Part shown: positions 1-11,564 of the stretch, one piece after another | How the letters are laid out: every line of letters begins with the position of its first letter | How positions within the stretch are numbered: position 1 is the first letter of the stretch | Origin: Rhyzopertha dominica | Taxonomy: Eukaryota > Arthropoda > Insecta > Coleoptera > Bostrichidae | NCBI GenBank assembly: GCA_025024175.1 | Contig: QCXZ01000001.1 | Location: 34,218,942 to 34,282,941 of the forward strand | Length of the DNA stretch: 64,000 nt | Direction: 5' to 3' | Position numbers and translations under genes: made by a program | The notes under the pieces: model-generated | The model's input: only the letters and a program-made list of their open reading frames with translations | Told to the model about the DNA's origin: nothing | Database searches by the model: none

Positions 1-1545
1 AAGTGAAAATCCATCTCTAATTGCTAGTGCTTGTATCTGTCATTCAGTGCACTTGATTGCAGTTTCAGCTGCTGACAAGATTCCACCCAATGTGGAAACA
101 CTTTTACAAAATATAAGTACGTATTTCTCCAGAAGCCCTAAAAGGCAGAAAATTTTAGAGGAATTTCAAGATTTTATGAAAGCAGAGAAACTCAAATTTT
201 TAAAACCTAGCCAAACAAGGTGGTTGGCTTTATCACATTGCATAGAACGCTTTCTTTTGATGTGGGACGTTCTTAGTGAATTATTCAAAATGGCCGCTTT
301 TGAAGATCAAAATGGGGTTGCTTCTCTCATCCACAACGACTTATGTAGCCCAGTTGTTAAAGCCTACTTGTATTTCCTAAAATATGTTTTGCCAATTTTC
401 AATGAATTTAATATGTTTTTTCAGTCCGAAAAAAGTTTATTACATTTGTTATATTCCGAATGTTTGCGATTCTTAAAGTTTTTAGGTGCAAATTTTTTAA
501 AACCTGAATTTCTTGATGAGACACAAATTGTAAATATTAATGTTTACCATCCAGATGTTTTAAATGACATTGAACAGATTAATGTAGGTCCAGAAGCCTT
601 TGACTTAATCAAACATTTTGATAATAATTTAAGACTGCAATTTAAGCTCAACTGTGTGCAATTTTACCAAAAAGCATTCAGTGAATGTTTAAAACGATTT
701 CCTTTGACTGAATTTTATAAAAATATTATCTTTGTTATTCCAGAAGTAGCTTTAAAAATTGATTCTCAATTCTGTGATATAAGCTGTGTTGCAGAAAACA
801 TTTACGCTAATAAAACAGTAGATTGTGTAAGAGAATACAATAAATTAAAAATCTTTTTTAGTGAATCAGAGAAAGAAAATTTGCCCAAAGAGTCTTTACC
901 GTTCTGGAAACATTTACAAACCTTAAAAAATTTCAGTGATGAACACCTGTTCAAAAATATCTCAGAACTGGCACTAACAGTGCTACTAATTCCTCATGGT
1001 AACGCGGACGTGGAACGGGTTTTTTCCCTAATGTGTGATGTAAAAAGTAAAAAGAGGAATAAAATGTCAACCGAAATGCTGTGTGCTATTTTGAGGATTA
1101 AAATTGATTTGCATAATGAAAATAGTTGCTGCGAAGACTACGTATTTACAAACAAACATTATGAAAAATATAACCAAAATATGTATGACCATAAGAATAA
1201 GAAAGATAAACTTGCTGATTAGAATTATAGAATTAGTAACGATAATTAATATAATTAATATATTGTTTTTATGACTTATCTTTAAATATTTTAAATTGTA
1301 AAATTTATTTTTGTTATGCGTTTTTGTTAATTTTCACGCTATTTATGTTAGTGTAAAAATTCTATATTTTGTTTTTCTTAGAATTACCCATTTAATTTTG
1401 TTAATAAAAATATTAAATTTTTAATAAAGTAATAATTTTTTTTCCAACTGTTAATAAATGTAGTGGTGTAGCGGAATTTTTGTTGTGGTAGCGGAATATC
1501 CATGAGATGGTAGCGGGGATAGGTGTTATAGAGTTGGTCACACTG
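1..1545 (+). mobile_element. hAT transposon, right part with 3' terminal inverted repeat
   Basis: The transposase frame is followed by about 320 bp of AT-rich DNA. It ends in GGTCACACTG at 1536-1545, whose complement CAGTGTGACC is a normal hAT terminus starting with CAG. Three GTAGCGG motifs (about 1468-1516) lie just inside the end. The eight bases after 1545, CAATCTAG, are the candidate target duplication, but the left end is outside the window, so it cannot be verified. Confidence 0.65.
2..1222 (+). CDS. hAT-superfamily transposase, C-terminal part (cut by window edge)
   Basis: The frame is open from base 2 to the stop at 1220-1222, so the true start lies left of the window; the GTG at 47 is only an internal valine. 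About 406 residues are visible. The early part contains the 'TRWLAL' segment that follows the catalytic region in ZBED/zinc-finger-like hAT proteins. The C-terminus carries the hAT dimerisation domain around residues 315-365 ('IPHGNADVERVFSLM', then 'RNKM'). The BED finger and the first catalytic aspartates would lie upstream and are not seen. hAT transposases cut and paste their element in the nucleus by a DDE mechanism and multimerise through the C-terminal domain. No stop or frameshift interrupts it, unlike the second hAT at 16129-18113. The family call is firm; whether it is active cannot be judged. Confidence 0.85.
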   Translation, partial: SENPSLIASACICHSVHLIAVSAADKIPPNVETLLQNISTYFSRSPKRQKILEEFQDFMKAEKLKFLKPSQTRWLALSHCIERFLLMWDVLSELFKMAAFEDQNGVASLIHNDLCSPVVKAYLYFLKYVLPIFNEFNMFFQSEKSLLHLLYSECLRFLKFLGANFLKPEFLDETQIVNINVYHPDVLNDIEQINVGPEAFDLIKHFDNNLRLQFKLNCVQFYQKAFSECLKRFPLTEFYKNIIFVIPEVALKIDSQFCDISCVAENIYANKTVDCVREYNKLKIFFSESEKENLPKESLPFWKHLQTLKNFSDEHLFKNISELALTVLLIPHGNADVERVFSLMCDVKSKKRNKMSTEMLCAILRIKIDLHNENSCCEDYVFTNKHYEKYNQNMYDHKNKKDKLAD

Positions 1546-1739
1546 CAATCTAGTTGATTGCTTATTAGTAATCCTAAAAATATTTTGCAATATATACCCT
1601 TTGCAGGAGTGGATTGTCAAAAGTAATATTTACCTTCTCGGTATTTTTAGCAGTACATCAGGTTGTTTGATTTCTCTGCGTTTAACGTGTATGTAAGCAT
1701 GTTGTTATACAACCAGGAGCATATGAACGCCATATCCGC

Positions 1740-1965
1740 ATTTAATATACCTATTTATGTCTCAGGACATTTTCTCGCACTCTTCATAAAGTATGCATAT
1801 GCACAAGTATCGCCAACATAACCACAAATTGTTTAGTGTAGCAGGTAATATAGCAGGTCATTAATATATATAAGAAACAGTGGTGGTCTTAGAATGCTGC
1901 CCTGAGGTACTCCACAAGCAATCTCAACTGGTTGACTAAAGGCCTTTTCAATTTTGACTTNTGAT
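1740..1965 (-). pseudogene. non-LTR retrotransposon (LINE) reverse transcriptase fragment
   Basis: Reading the minus strand gives the RT motif block GVPQGSIL, then a [11 protein letters not shown] segment, and about 20 residues later a GYVGDT segment where the catalytic YADDT would stand. This order and spacing are those of jockey/CR1-type LINE reverse transcriptases. Stops interrupt the frame, an N lies at 1962, and the catalytic motif is changed, so this is a dead fragment of roughly 70 codons. The family level (jockey versus CR1) is inferred only from the motif style. Confidence 0.7.
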
Positions 1966-2569
1966 AGCGCGTGCCATCTAAGGGTGCCATAGGTATAATG
2001 TCTAGTAGGATTTAGGGGTATGAACAGAAGTCTGCATACACAGGGCCTTTAGTGCAAAAGTGTATACCTACATCAGTATGGATATTGCATACATTTTATA
2101 CATAATTTATTAGTAAACACTGAGCAGCCATAGCAGACGAAAACTTATGTACTGACAGCAGCAAATACTTAACGTTTCTTTCACAAAACATCAGCTAACA
2201 ATAAGAAAATGCAAGTTTATGCAAAATAAAAAAAATAGGTAGAATAACAACAACTTTCTGAAGGCATGCTATTGCTTCTAAATATTTTACACTCTTTTTT
2301 CAACACCCGGTACGAAACGAATAGCGCGCAAAGTCAGTCTGATTTAAGAAGCGGTGAAGCAATCTAACAAAGCGACCCAAGTGTTTTAGAGTGACTGTAG
2401 TGTTTTGAATAGGGACTAGCTAAATTAGTAGTGCAGGAATAGCAGAATATTGAACTATGTAGTGTTATAATTTAGTGTATTTGGGTACTGTGCGTGAATA
2501 AAGGAAGTTAAGACATAAATCCAAGTTTTCCAACCTGCACACGTAACAATAGAAAACAATATATTGTTA

Positions 2570-2859
2570 TGGCTTTGTAGGTTTTTGCGGGACTCGGTTC
2601 CAAAAGATAACGCATATGTTTGTTATATACTACGTTTCGGCCCTTCTTGTTGGGCCTTCCTCAGGCGTGTTGTTTTTATTTTTGTCTTAACCGTTCATGT
2701 GGTCTGCACACTCTGTCATCTTGGCTTCATTTTGAAACCAAAGACTAAAATAAAAACAACACGCCTGAGGAAGATCCAACAAGAAGGGCCGAAAAGTAGT
2801 ATATAACAAACATATGAGTTATTTTTTGGAACCGAGTCCCACAAAAACCTACAAAGCCA
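2570..2859. mobile_element. foldback MITE with ~115-bp inverted arms, TA target duplication
   Basis: The left arm (2570-2690) and right arm (2745-2859) are near-perfect reverse complements, starting TGGCTTTGTAGG and ending CCTACAAAGCCA. TA dinucleotides flank both ends (2568-2569 and 2860-2861), as for Tc1/mariner-type insertion. Each arm contains a CTGAGGA...GAAA motif block that resembles part of a hammerhead ribozyme core. The open frame inside (2564-2806) is a by-product of the palindrome, not a gene. Confidence 0.75.
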
Positions 2860-2861
2860 TA

Positions 2862-5800
2862 TACTAAGAGGATTTCCACAAAAGAAACAATTCAGACGAA
2901 TATATTTTTATATTCATAGGTTATTTCTGATTGCCCATTGTTCAGTGTCGTATTAACTTATGGGTAGCTTCAAAGTTTAGAACATGTTATACTAGGTACA
3001 TTTAATTTAACCTACACTTTTGTGTTAAATATTACTACTTATATAAAGAATAAAAAATCAGTACATCAAATGCAGTTTTTTATTTTAATGCTCGATTGGT
3101 ATTTTAAGTTTCATTTTGTTTAAAAATTTAATGCAGTATGCCTTAGAGTTGTGATGTGACTATAGATTATTATTTTAAAAGCAACAACGCCTTGCTAATT
3201 TTTTTCTGAAAACTACGTAAAACTTTTAAAACAAAACCAATATGGCTTTCTTAATTTTCTTATATCAAATAAACTTCGCTCTCTAAAACAAAAGCAAACA
3301 AAACAATACCACATCTTCTTCTGGGGTCTTTCCCGTGGAGGATTTGTAGAAATCAATTTCAATTCGACAGTTGTGTAAGTAGGTACATGACGGAAGAATG
3401 TGTAATTGGATTAGCCATCGACCTGCCCGAGGCTTGATTTAATGGAATTTGTACATCCCGATTCAGACGAAACGAACAGGAAGTGATCGCATTAGACGCT
3501 TACTGGTTTGTAAACGATTAAATCAAACGTCCGTATTTATTAATAGAACTGCAAAGTACCATCTGTCATTTTACTGCTTCCGCAGATATAATCACTGCGT
3601 GAATTCAGTGTTTATATAAGGCATCTATATTTATTACAAAATTAAACGACTTAGTACTGCTAAACAACAGGCTTCTGTTGTTCAATAATTGCCTACAGTT
3701 TGAGGTAACTCCATCAATCAATTCTGCGATCTTTTACTGTGTTTTCACTGTATCTAATTTAGTTAGCAACCTGTTTTCTACTATCACTGTTGTAGGTGCT
3801 TAAATCACTGGTATATTGAAAACAATTTAGGTATAATGCTAACAGTAATTTCAAAGCGTTTTCACGATTTCAGTATGACGATTTATTTTAAACTTTTCTC
3901 AACTAAAACTGAATGATACTTCCATAAGAGATTGCTTTCCAAAGCAATTATTCGTGGGGTCAGAACTATGTTTATTCACAAGCAAACTTCTCACATTTCA
4001 GCGACTCATTAACTTTTTTTTACAAAAGGTGCAGAGTGCAGAATAAATTTTTGAGATATGTCTCCTATAGGAAGTTTGATTTGTGATTTGGTTACAATTT
4101 TCCAGATTCATTGAAAGTACCGGCTAGATCGATGCGGTCAGCAAGCTTTTGCTCTGAGATACCACTCTACTAATTATGGACAAAATTCTCCCATAAATCG
4201 GTCCCTAAGACTGCTAAATGATAGCAATGTCGAAATTTTTGGATGTACTCTAAACAGGTTTAAAATATCTCTTAGAGGTATATCACGTACTTAATTATTA
4301 TACTCATTTACCTGTCAGATTATGATTGTAAGCTAAATTATTGCTTATTGTAACATTTACTTTTCTTACTGTTTACGACTTTACCATTAATTTTAGGAAG
4401 AATGTCTCAGTTGACTATTAGTTTGATGAAGTCTTAATGATTGTGTTTTATTTTAGGAGATATTTTGGGTTAGGTCGTTAGTTCGTTGCTGCTTGTTATG
4501 CTAGGAATAATCTCTCCAATAATAATTTAGTTTAGTTATGGAAATATTGCTCTAACCTAACCAGGTACACTGTATTTTGTTGTGTATTTTTGGCCACAAT
4601 GATTAAATAAAGAAATAAAACTTAAATATAATAATAAAGGTTCAATATTGTCCAGTCTAGCTCTTTATTAGGCACGTGAACAGATGAGTCACCACATGAT
4701 CTTCTTGTACTGTACATTACAGCTTTAAAACCATAGAAACTCTTCGATCACTTATACTAACCGATTGTTTCCAAATCATTGCAATTCTTGATGTTGAAAA
4801 CCAGATCTTCAAAATAAAAATAAAAAGATCGCGCTTTTAGCACCCTCTAGTGATCGTAATCAAGGAGCATCTAAACCCTCTGAGTGAAGTTAGCAGCGAA
4901 CAGCTAGAAGCGCTAATGTTCTACTTAAGGATGTTTTCTGCTTCATGTTGCTTAAAACCACAACCCAAAAAAACCTCCCAGAATCATAATATAGCCAAAT
5001 GTTTTCTTTTTTTTGTTCGCAAACCTGTTATCTAGTGGACAACTTGTTCTGTCACCTTACAGATTTTTTTTATTGCTCGGTAAATACTAATCAGGACATA
5101 TTACTTAATATTTTTATTTCATCTTCAATTTGTAAACATATACAAAGCGCGACGAAAACAACAGTTCTTGTTATCACTAATGTCACGCCCCTTGCGAGAA
5201 AGGTATTCACCCTTGTAGATGAAAGAAGAAATAACTTTTCAAAACTCTCTTAACATCGGAAGAATTGTAATAAATATTTGTACAATGACGGGAAAAATTC
5301 AATCCCTAAAACTTTTTAATTAGAAGACCTTTTTAAGTGCCTTTAAAGTCTACTTCCGCTAAAAAACAATAAATAAATACACCATTTGCACATGCAGCAT
5401 TGGTAAACAAATTCGACATATTATTAAATGAAAAATTGACTGGCAACATAATTGTTAAATAAAATCTATAGTACATAAAAATCGCAAAGGGCATTATGTT
5501 AATTGCATCTAAGCCCTCTTGATTCGGCTTTAGTTACTGAATACATATATATTTATTTTCCAAGAACAACTCGATAATCTAAATTATAAAGTTTTTTGGA
5601 ATAAATTATTTTTGTATAAACATTGTATAATTGAAAAATGCTCACACATGAGTGAAAGAAGATTGCTTAATAAACGTTAACTACCCCCTACTTTTCATAC
5701 TCTTGATTTGAACGTTAAATATAAGTACAGAGGTACTTTAAATATTAAAAGAAGTATATTTTTAGCTACAAACTATAATATCTCTAAACCAAAACAATAC

Positions 5801-6755
5801 GGTACTTTTTCGAATACATCTATTGCTTGTTGTTATATTATAAAATATTTCGTCGTAACAGATGCTGTTCAGGCAATCATTTTTTAAATAATGAAGCCAA
5901 ATTAGCTTNCTAAATCAATGCCGATTAAATACAGTTAATGTTAGTAAGTTCTTGATTGTTAGTTTACTTATTTTATCANATGCACCAACGCATTAGGTTG
6001 CGACTATTTAANAATAATAGCAATTACACGGTACTAAATAAAAGCAAACGTATATACACTAGGAAGCTCTTTATCCAAAGCCTACCAACAATAAGGATCA
6101 CACAATTGTGATTATTTATTGATAGGTTTGATTACCTTAATATTGACTTATATCGTAAAAAAACGTAACAAAAAAATACCCTATCGTCAATGTTTTGTAA
6201 TTGTTATTTACTGATACTTGCTGCATTAAGCTTATTAACGTACACTGTCAAAGCGACAACAGCTAAAGGCTGATATTTTCCACAACATTAGCATGTTAAT
6301 GGTTTTGCATAATTTCAAATAATTAGCCATTAATAATATGACTTTAGATAACACCACAAACGCATTTTATTGTTAAAACATCTTGAATCAGTCTTTAGAC
6401 ACCTTGGAAGTAACTTTATTGCTTGCTCTTTAAAAATTACCGTAAGTCAAAACGATCTTCAGAGCTACCTGATAAAAACCATGAAACAAAGCACAACCAG
6501 CTTGTTTCCTAAATTATTGATATTTTATTATGCATAAGCTTTTCCCCAAAGCGGTGTTTAAAAATAAATCGCCGCTAACTAATACGAAAAGACAACCAAA
6601 TGACGTTAATATTAGTAAAATGTGTTGAATTACTTTCAGATTTTGTCTGTTGCATGTTTTAATATAACTTGTAATTATTAAATGGGCATTTCGTCAAGTA
6701 CGTCGACCGTTTTTTTTTGCATTACTCAGTACAAAACAGAACGCCGCAAATCAGT
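2862..6755. other. AT-rich stretch without recognisable gene
   Basis: I see no coding similarity, no RNA gene and no clear long inverted repeat. Open frames at 4850-5035 and 4999-5253 have no recognisable domain and look random. Ns occur at 5909, 5980 and 6012. A somewhat less AT-rich patch at about 3320-3550 has no identifiable function. Confidence 0.5.
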
Positions 6756-6763
6756 TTCTACAG

Positions 6764-7374
6764 GGTGGCCAATTAGTACGATAAAGTACATAAGTATTTC
6801 TGGAACATCACTAGAAAGCAAGGTATTAGTAGCTACTCCAAAACAGGTTGCCAACGCTGCGGCAGTAACGCAATGACAATACGGCATTTTTGTCAAGATG
6901 TTCAGCAGTGCATGCTGTTGCAGGCCTTTCAACCTTCCATGTCAGTAAATATTCTCTCTTCTACTGGAGAAACGGAACGAAATCTGGGGGACTCAGGTCA
7001 GGGCTGCACGGGGGATGTGGGAGAATTTCCTTTTCCGAGTAGTTCTTTTCGAAAACTCCGTCTGACACTACTTTATGCGATCCAGCATTGTCGCATAAGA
7101 GAATTACGCCGTTGTCTCTCAGATCTCGTCTACATTTTTGAAATCATGTATTAAAATTTTCTTGTCCATTGGGTCTTCCATTATTGTAGCCACAATAGCA
7201 GCAAAAGTCGGTAACAGTACGAGGTTTCCAACTTTTGTGGTCATCTTTAACACTGGTCCGACTCTCTGGGACGCTTGCTCTATCGACTTATTGTTGAATT
7301 ACGACTCCTGGAAAGCTTTTGTAACGCACCCTGAATTTCGACAACCGTTTTTTCGCGCAGTGTATGAATTTTGA
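6764..7374 (-). pseudogene. mariner/IS630-like transposase relic with terminal repeat
   Basis: On the minus strand, about 7130 down to 6970, the translation shows 'LLCDNAGSH' (second catalytic Asp block) followed about 20 residues later by 'PHPPCSPDLSPPDF' (third Asp block), the hallmark of Tc1/mariner transposases. The rest is scrambled by stops and frameshifts. A TACAGGGTGGCC sequence at about 6762 looks like the element terminus beyond the 3' end of the gene. The other end was not located. The open plus-strand frames here (6682-6876, 6873-7154, 7138-7374) are shadows of this relic. Confidence 0.6.
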
Positions 7375-7615
7375 TATACGTACGTTAATCCTCTACAGTG
7401 ATGCGTTCAATTGCATCAAACTATACCGATTGGAGATTTTTTTGCAAATAAACTAAATGAACTACCAGCACTCCAATGTAGCCAAGTGATGTCTCAACAA
7501 CAGACTTTTATAATTTGTCTCTTCACCGTCGCCAGTTCAGTGCCAGCACAGAAAAATAAGGTACTTGTTTATTCTGTGGTGCCGGCTTGATATGCGCAGG
7601 AATTATGACATGAGC

Positions 7616-7985
7616 CTCGTATAACATCTAATGTTTTGATATCTACCTATATATTGTTGTCAGAGATTGCTATTTTGTCTGCTGTTTCTTTGAAAGTGAG
7701 TGTATTTTTGATTTTTATATGGCTTCTGGCTTGTGATATTACTTAAAATTTTGTTAATAAATTTTAAAGTGTAGGTGGAGGTTTGGATGTTGATTACTAT
7801 TGGACGCATGGGTAGATTGGGTTGACCGTATATTTTTGGTAGTAGGTTGTTGTATGAGGTGAGTTGGTGGTAGAGTTCTTCAGAGATGTATTGTTTATCT
7901 TTCCACATTTTTATAATTTCGTTGTGGTACTTGGTGATGTCTTTGTTCAATGTTTAGAAAGCCTGTCACTTTTTCGTCATAATGC
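7616..7985 (-). pseudogene. Penelope-like element reverse transcriptase fragment
   Basis: The minus-strand frame 7950-7660 (96 codons) contains 'LLPKIYGQPNLPMRPIV' followed by 'STYTLKFINKIL'. This matches the Penelope-type RT block whose usual form is 'YGLPKIHK...PLRPIVS...SPTY.L.KFL'. Beyond its stop a second frame continues the family pattern ('NTLTFKE', then a VDIKTLDV segment where the family has VSxDVxSLFT) to about 7616. A frameshifted lead-in lies at 7950-7985. Penelope-like elements are telomerase-related retroelements, often with a GIY-YIG endonuclease, which is not seen here. Frame breaks and small size make it a relic. Confidence 0.65.
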
Positions 7986-10435
7986 TGTTGTGTTTGTTTT
8001 GTCACATATTGTGGCAATAGTTAATATGACAAAATAATGGAACTACACGTAACACAAGCATATGCTTAATAACCCGCGGTAACTAAACTCACACAAATGC
8101 CCTTAAGTTTATTAGTCATTTATTTCGGTCATCCACAATCATTGAAAATTGTTTAAAACGAGATGCTTATAACTGATAACTATATGAAAAGCTTCATGGT
8201 AACGTATCAAAGATAATCAATAGGAGAACAAAAGAAAGGGAATTAAACATCAAAAGGTTTACAAAATGGAGATGTCTGTAAATTATTCCCTAGTTTAGTA
8301 CGGAAGCATGAGTCTGAGATATAGCTATCACGCATTATGTACCTATATATTGCAAAGGAAAGCAAGTCCTTATTACAAAAGGCATTAATAATAAAGAGAG
8401 CAACTGGCCTCAGCGGCATTGTTACGTTACGTATAGGAAAGCCAAAAGATAAACAGAATGGACGAATAGTTCGAGGATGGAATATTGCTTCTTCATTATT
8501 AGTATTCTGAAATATTTTAAATAAAACTCTCGCCAAATCAACTCATTTATATTCTAAAATTACTTTCGGTTATACAGGGTGTAGCGTTTCGCCTGGCGGT
8601 TACCTAATTTTATTTTTCAAGTGGAAATAAAATCGTAGTTTCAGCACTGTGTTTAGTAAGGAATCGTCCCATATCAGAGTTTAATGCGTTTCGATAAAAT
8701 AAAAAATTTGTTATATCTGCACATTTTACCATTAAAGAAGTAAAATGTAAGTAAAAAAGTAAAAATGGTTTCCTTCAAACTATTTTAATCAGAATTTATA
8801 CATAGGTATATCTTATGTTTAACAATTTATTAAAAATTTTAAGATATAATTATGAATAGCTGATTACTTCAAAATAATCAAATAACCCTAATCCCTTTGA
8901 TCAAAAAGCACTATTGCCTAACATATTGAGTTAGATAAATAATGTATAAATAAGAGGTAAAAAATTTAATAGTTTAAAAACAATTTAGGACATAGATGTA
9001 AATTTATACGAATTATTTTTCTTGACCAAAGGAATCACCCCCGAAATTATTTAATGTTATTTAGGGACACTAAGAAGTTCCTAATTATTCGTCAAAACAA
9101 TTAAAGGCGGTAATAAATAAAATATTTTAGTAGGTAATGCCGAAAGCACATTTCAAAAGTATCATTACATGGACTACTGGGTAATTCGTTAGCTGCATAA
9201 AACTANGAATCTCNACNGTAAGCGTAGTGCAGTAAACGGTTAGCTGTAAGCTTGAGTTTAATTTTGAGTCCTGGTTAGATAGCGCACTTTAAAGTAAAAT
9301 AGTTTTTAGTCCTGCATTTCCTCCATTGTTTACAAAAACAAAAACTTTCTGAGCACAAAGCAAACTACGAGAAAACAGGTTGCTTAAGAGTCATTAGGGA
9401 GTTCCTTGCGAAATTAATCTTCGTCCCTTGTTCAGCTTGAAGTAATGATCCAAAAATTGCGTGTTTAACATAAATGCCCTTTATCATAGCAGCATTGACG
9501 TTTCGCGTGTCAGCTTTGTGTGATGGCAAAATTAATGTTTCTAAAATCAATATGGCCCACGTATGGGTAGAGGGTGAAATGCGATTATGAAGGACGCTCA
9601 ACAGCGGTGGTGATCTGTTAGTATTACTCGTAGTTCGCCTGTTTTTCGTTGCTAATGGGGCGTTTTCCAAATTGGATGTCTGCTAAATTGCTACGAACAT
9701 TATCGATTAATGCTGATATGAGAAATACCACTGCGTACAAAGATTTCAGTAGTTTGAACGCCCTGCAGATATTTTTTACGGAAGATATTAAATTAAAACA
9801 AAACTTACATGTAAACTATAATAATATATATAAAAAACATCATTAATCTCAAGTCAGTGTTAGGTTTTCAGAGTTAGCGTACTATCTTCCTAAATGCTGT
9901 TGAAGGATAAAAAAATTTACTAATTATCTAGTAATTTTCATAATAATCTGGGCATTTTTATCGTATAATGGCTGACAAAACATTTTTGTGATCTTTTATG
10001 CGTGGCTGTAAAATTTTGTCTCTCATTCGTTGGTAATTAAAACAGTCCTCTTGAATTTTATACGTATTCTTTTAAGCACATTTATTAAACCTGGAAATTC
10101 TCGGAGACAACACTAAGTGTATTGACATAGGTTGAAATTGAAAGAAGGTAAAGTTATATTAATAATGGCTAGTGAGTTTCCACTTACGTGTAATACAGTC
10201 TGTACAAAAAGCGTGGATACTTCTGAAGTTATAAGAAAACAAACGATATTGTACGAATTTGATTTCATGTTTTGCTAGAGCTATTTAAAGAGTCTGTAAA
10301 TATATGTAGCTTTCTCATTGCTGTTCTACAAGATAGTAGGTACTTACATATTGGCCTAGTAGTTACAACGATTTGTTTCGAAGAAACCATCATCAACTTT
10401 ATATGTACCACAAAAAAGCACACTGTATTACATAG
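7986..10435. other. AT-rich stretch without recognisable gene
   Basis: Open frames at 8243-8536 (minus) and 9365-9670 (minus) show no domain I recognise. An ACAGGGTGT motif at about 8575, of the sort found at insect DNA-transposon ends, has no partner that I could find. Ns lie near 9206-9216. Confidence 0.45.
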
Positions 10436-10439
10436 CATT

Positions 10440-11560
10440 TTGCTATTTTTCTTTCTTAATGAAGCCATTTCGAAACTGAATTTTTTATTTTCCGGTGTTG
10501 GTATCACTAAAAAACTCCGAGGGAACATCAAACAAACTCCATCTCGTAATGTCGTAACTGTCATGGATCTTGTAAAAATTAACACACAGAATTAACATCC
10601 ATTACAAAACTCGCCTTCGTCTCGTTTTGTAAACGTTGGATGCGTGCGACAAAATAGCGCCTTATGAAACTAGTTTCTTTAACACACTATTTTAATTGAA
10701 AATGTTATGACACTGACTTCCGAGTACTTACGTCCCAAAAGCAGGCATTTTTTTTATAATATACTCAAGCCATAAAAGATCAACCAATGGATGTTTTTCC
10801 ATCGACCATAGAAGAAGGTAACTCAAGTGACATTCATTCGTTTCGTCGTTTCATTGCCTTATTTCAGAGTTATTTAAGTTTAAATTTGTTTTTTTCATTT
10901 TCATTCAGACATTTGACGTATTCTAATTGTAGATCTTGATGCAACCCGACCTGACCTTTGTCAAAAAACAAGGAAAAAGATTCTGGATCTTGCAATTAAT
11001 TTGACGCATTCAAAATTTTTGTTTTCAAATAGATGTTATTGATATACCTCGGATTTCTCTAATTTTCACATAAAACAGTCAAGGATGGTTGAAAATGCAT
11101 AACCCGTACAAAATAGTACCTGTATTAAAAAACTAGTTTCATTACAGGTGTAATCGAAACGTCAGACTTATAATTTTTTGTCAGTGTTTTCAAGAGACAG
11201 CGATCTTTCCGAAAATATATTATCTTAGTTTCATAAGATGCTATTTTGCCTTCTGAAACAGGTTTTTTTATACATTTTTTTATTTTGCGTGGTTTCTCTC
11301 TTTTACACAATAAAAAATGTAAGATTACATAAACATTAAAAATTTCTAGAATTTTTACCTGCCATTCTTAAGTTGTCTAAGTGTCAATTTTCACAAGACC
11401 CATGACAGTCACAACGTTACGAGTTGGAGTTTGTTTAATGTTCCCTTAAAGTATTTAGTGATACCAACATTGGAAAATAAAAAATTCCGTTATCGTAATG
11501 GCTCTATTACGAAATGCAATTTGCGTTTTATAATGCCTCCATTAAGAAAGCGAAATAGAA
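10440..11560. repeat. inverted repeat pair (~150-bp arms) around ~800 bp
   Basis: The segment 10440-10590 reappears in reverse complement at 11395-11560, sharing for example GATGTTCCCTC/AATGTTCCCTT and TAGTGATACCAACA. Arms are diverged with small indels. The enclosed DNA contains a repeat at about 11140-11225 that also occurs at 42585-42665. This looks like an old non-autonomous foldback element. The opposing open frames at 10265-10595 are a consequence of the arm sequence and are not believed. Confidence 0.6.
11140..11225. repeat. dispersed ~85-bp repeat, copy 1
   Basis: Nearly the same sequence occurs at 42585-42665. Both begin with a short hairpin (ATTACAGGTGTAAT) followed by CGAAACGTCAGAC and later CAAGAGACAGCGATCT. 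The hairpin-GAAAC arrangement resembles the stem II/GAAA half of hammerhead motifs carried by Penelope-like elements, so this may be a Penelope terminal fragment. Confidence 0.55.
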
Positions 11561-11564
11561 AGTT

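Noticed and set aside
9365..9670. 101-codon minus-strand frame
   Set aside because: No recognisable domain, no flanking exon signals and no related sequence elsewhere in the window.
10265..10595. Overlapping open frames of 106 and 107 codons on opposite strands
   Set aside because: They lie in one arm of a diverged inverted repeat, have no recognisable domain, and the partner arm at 11395-11560 does not keep the frame.
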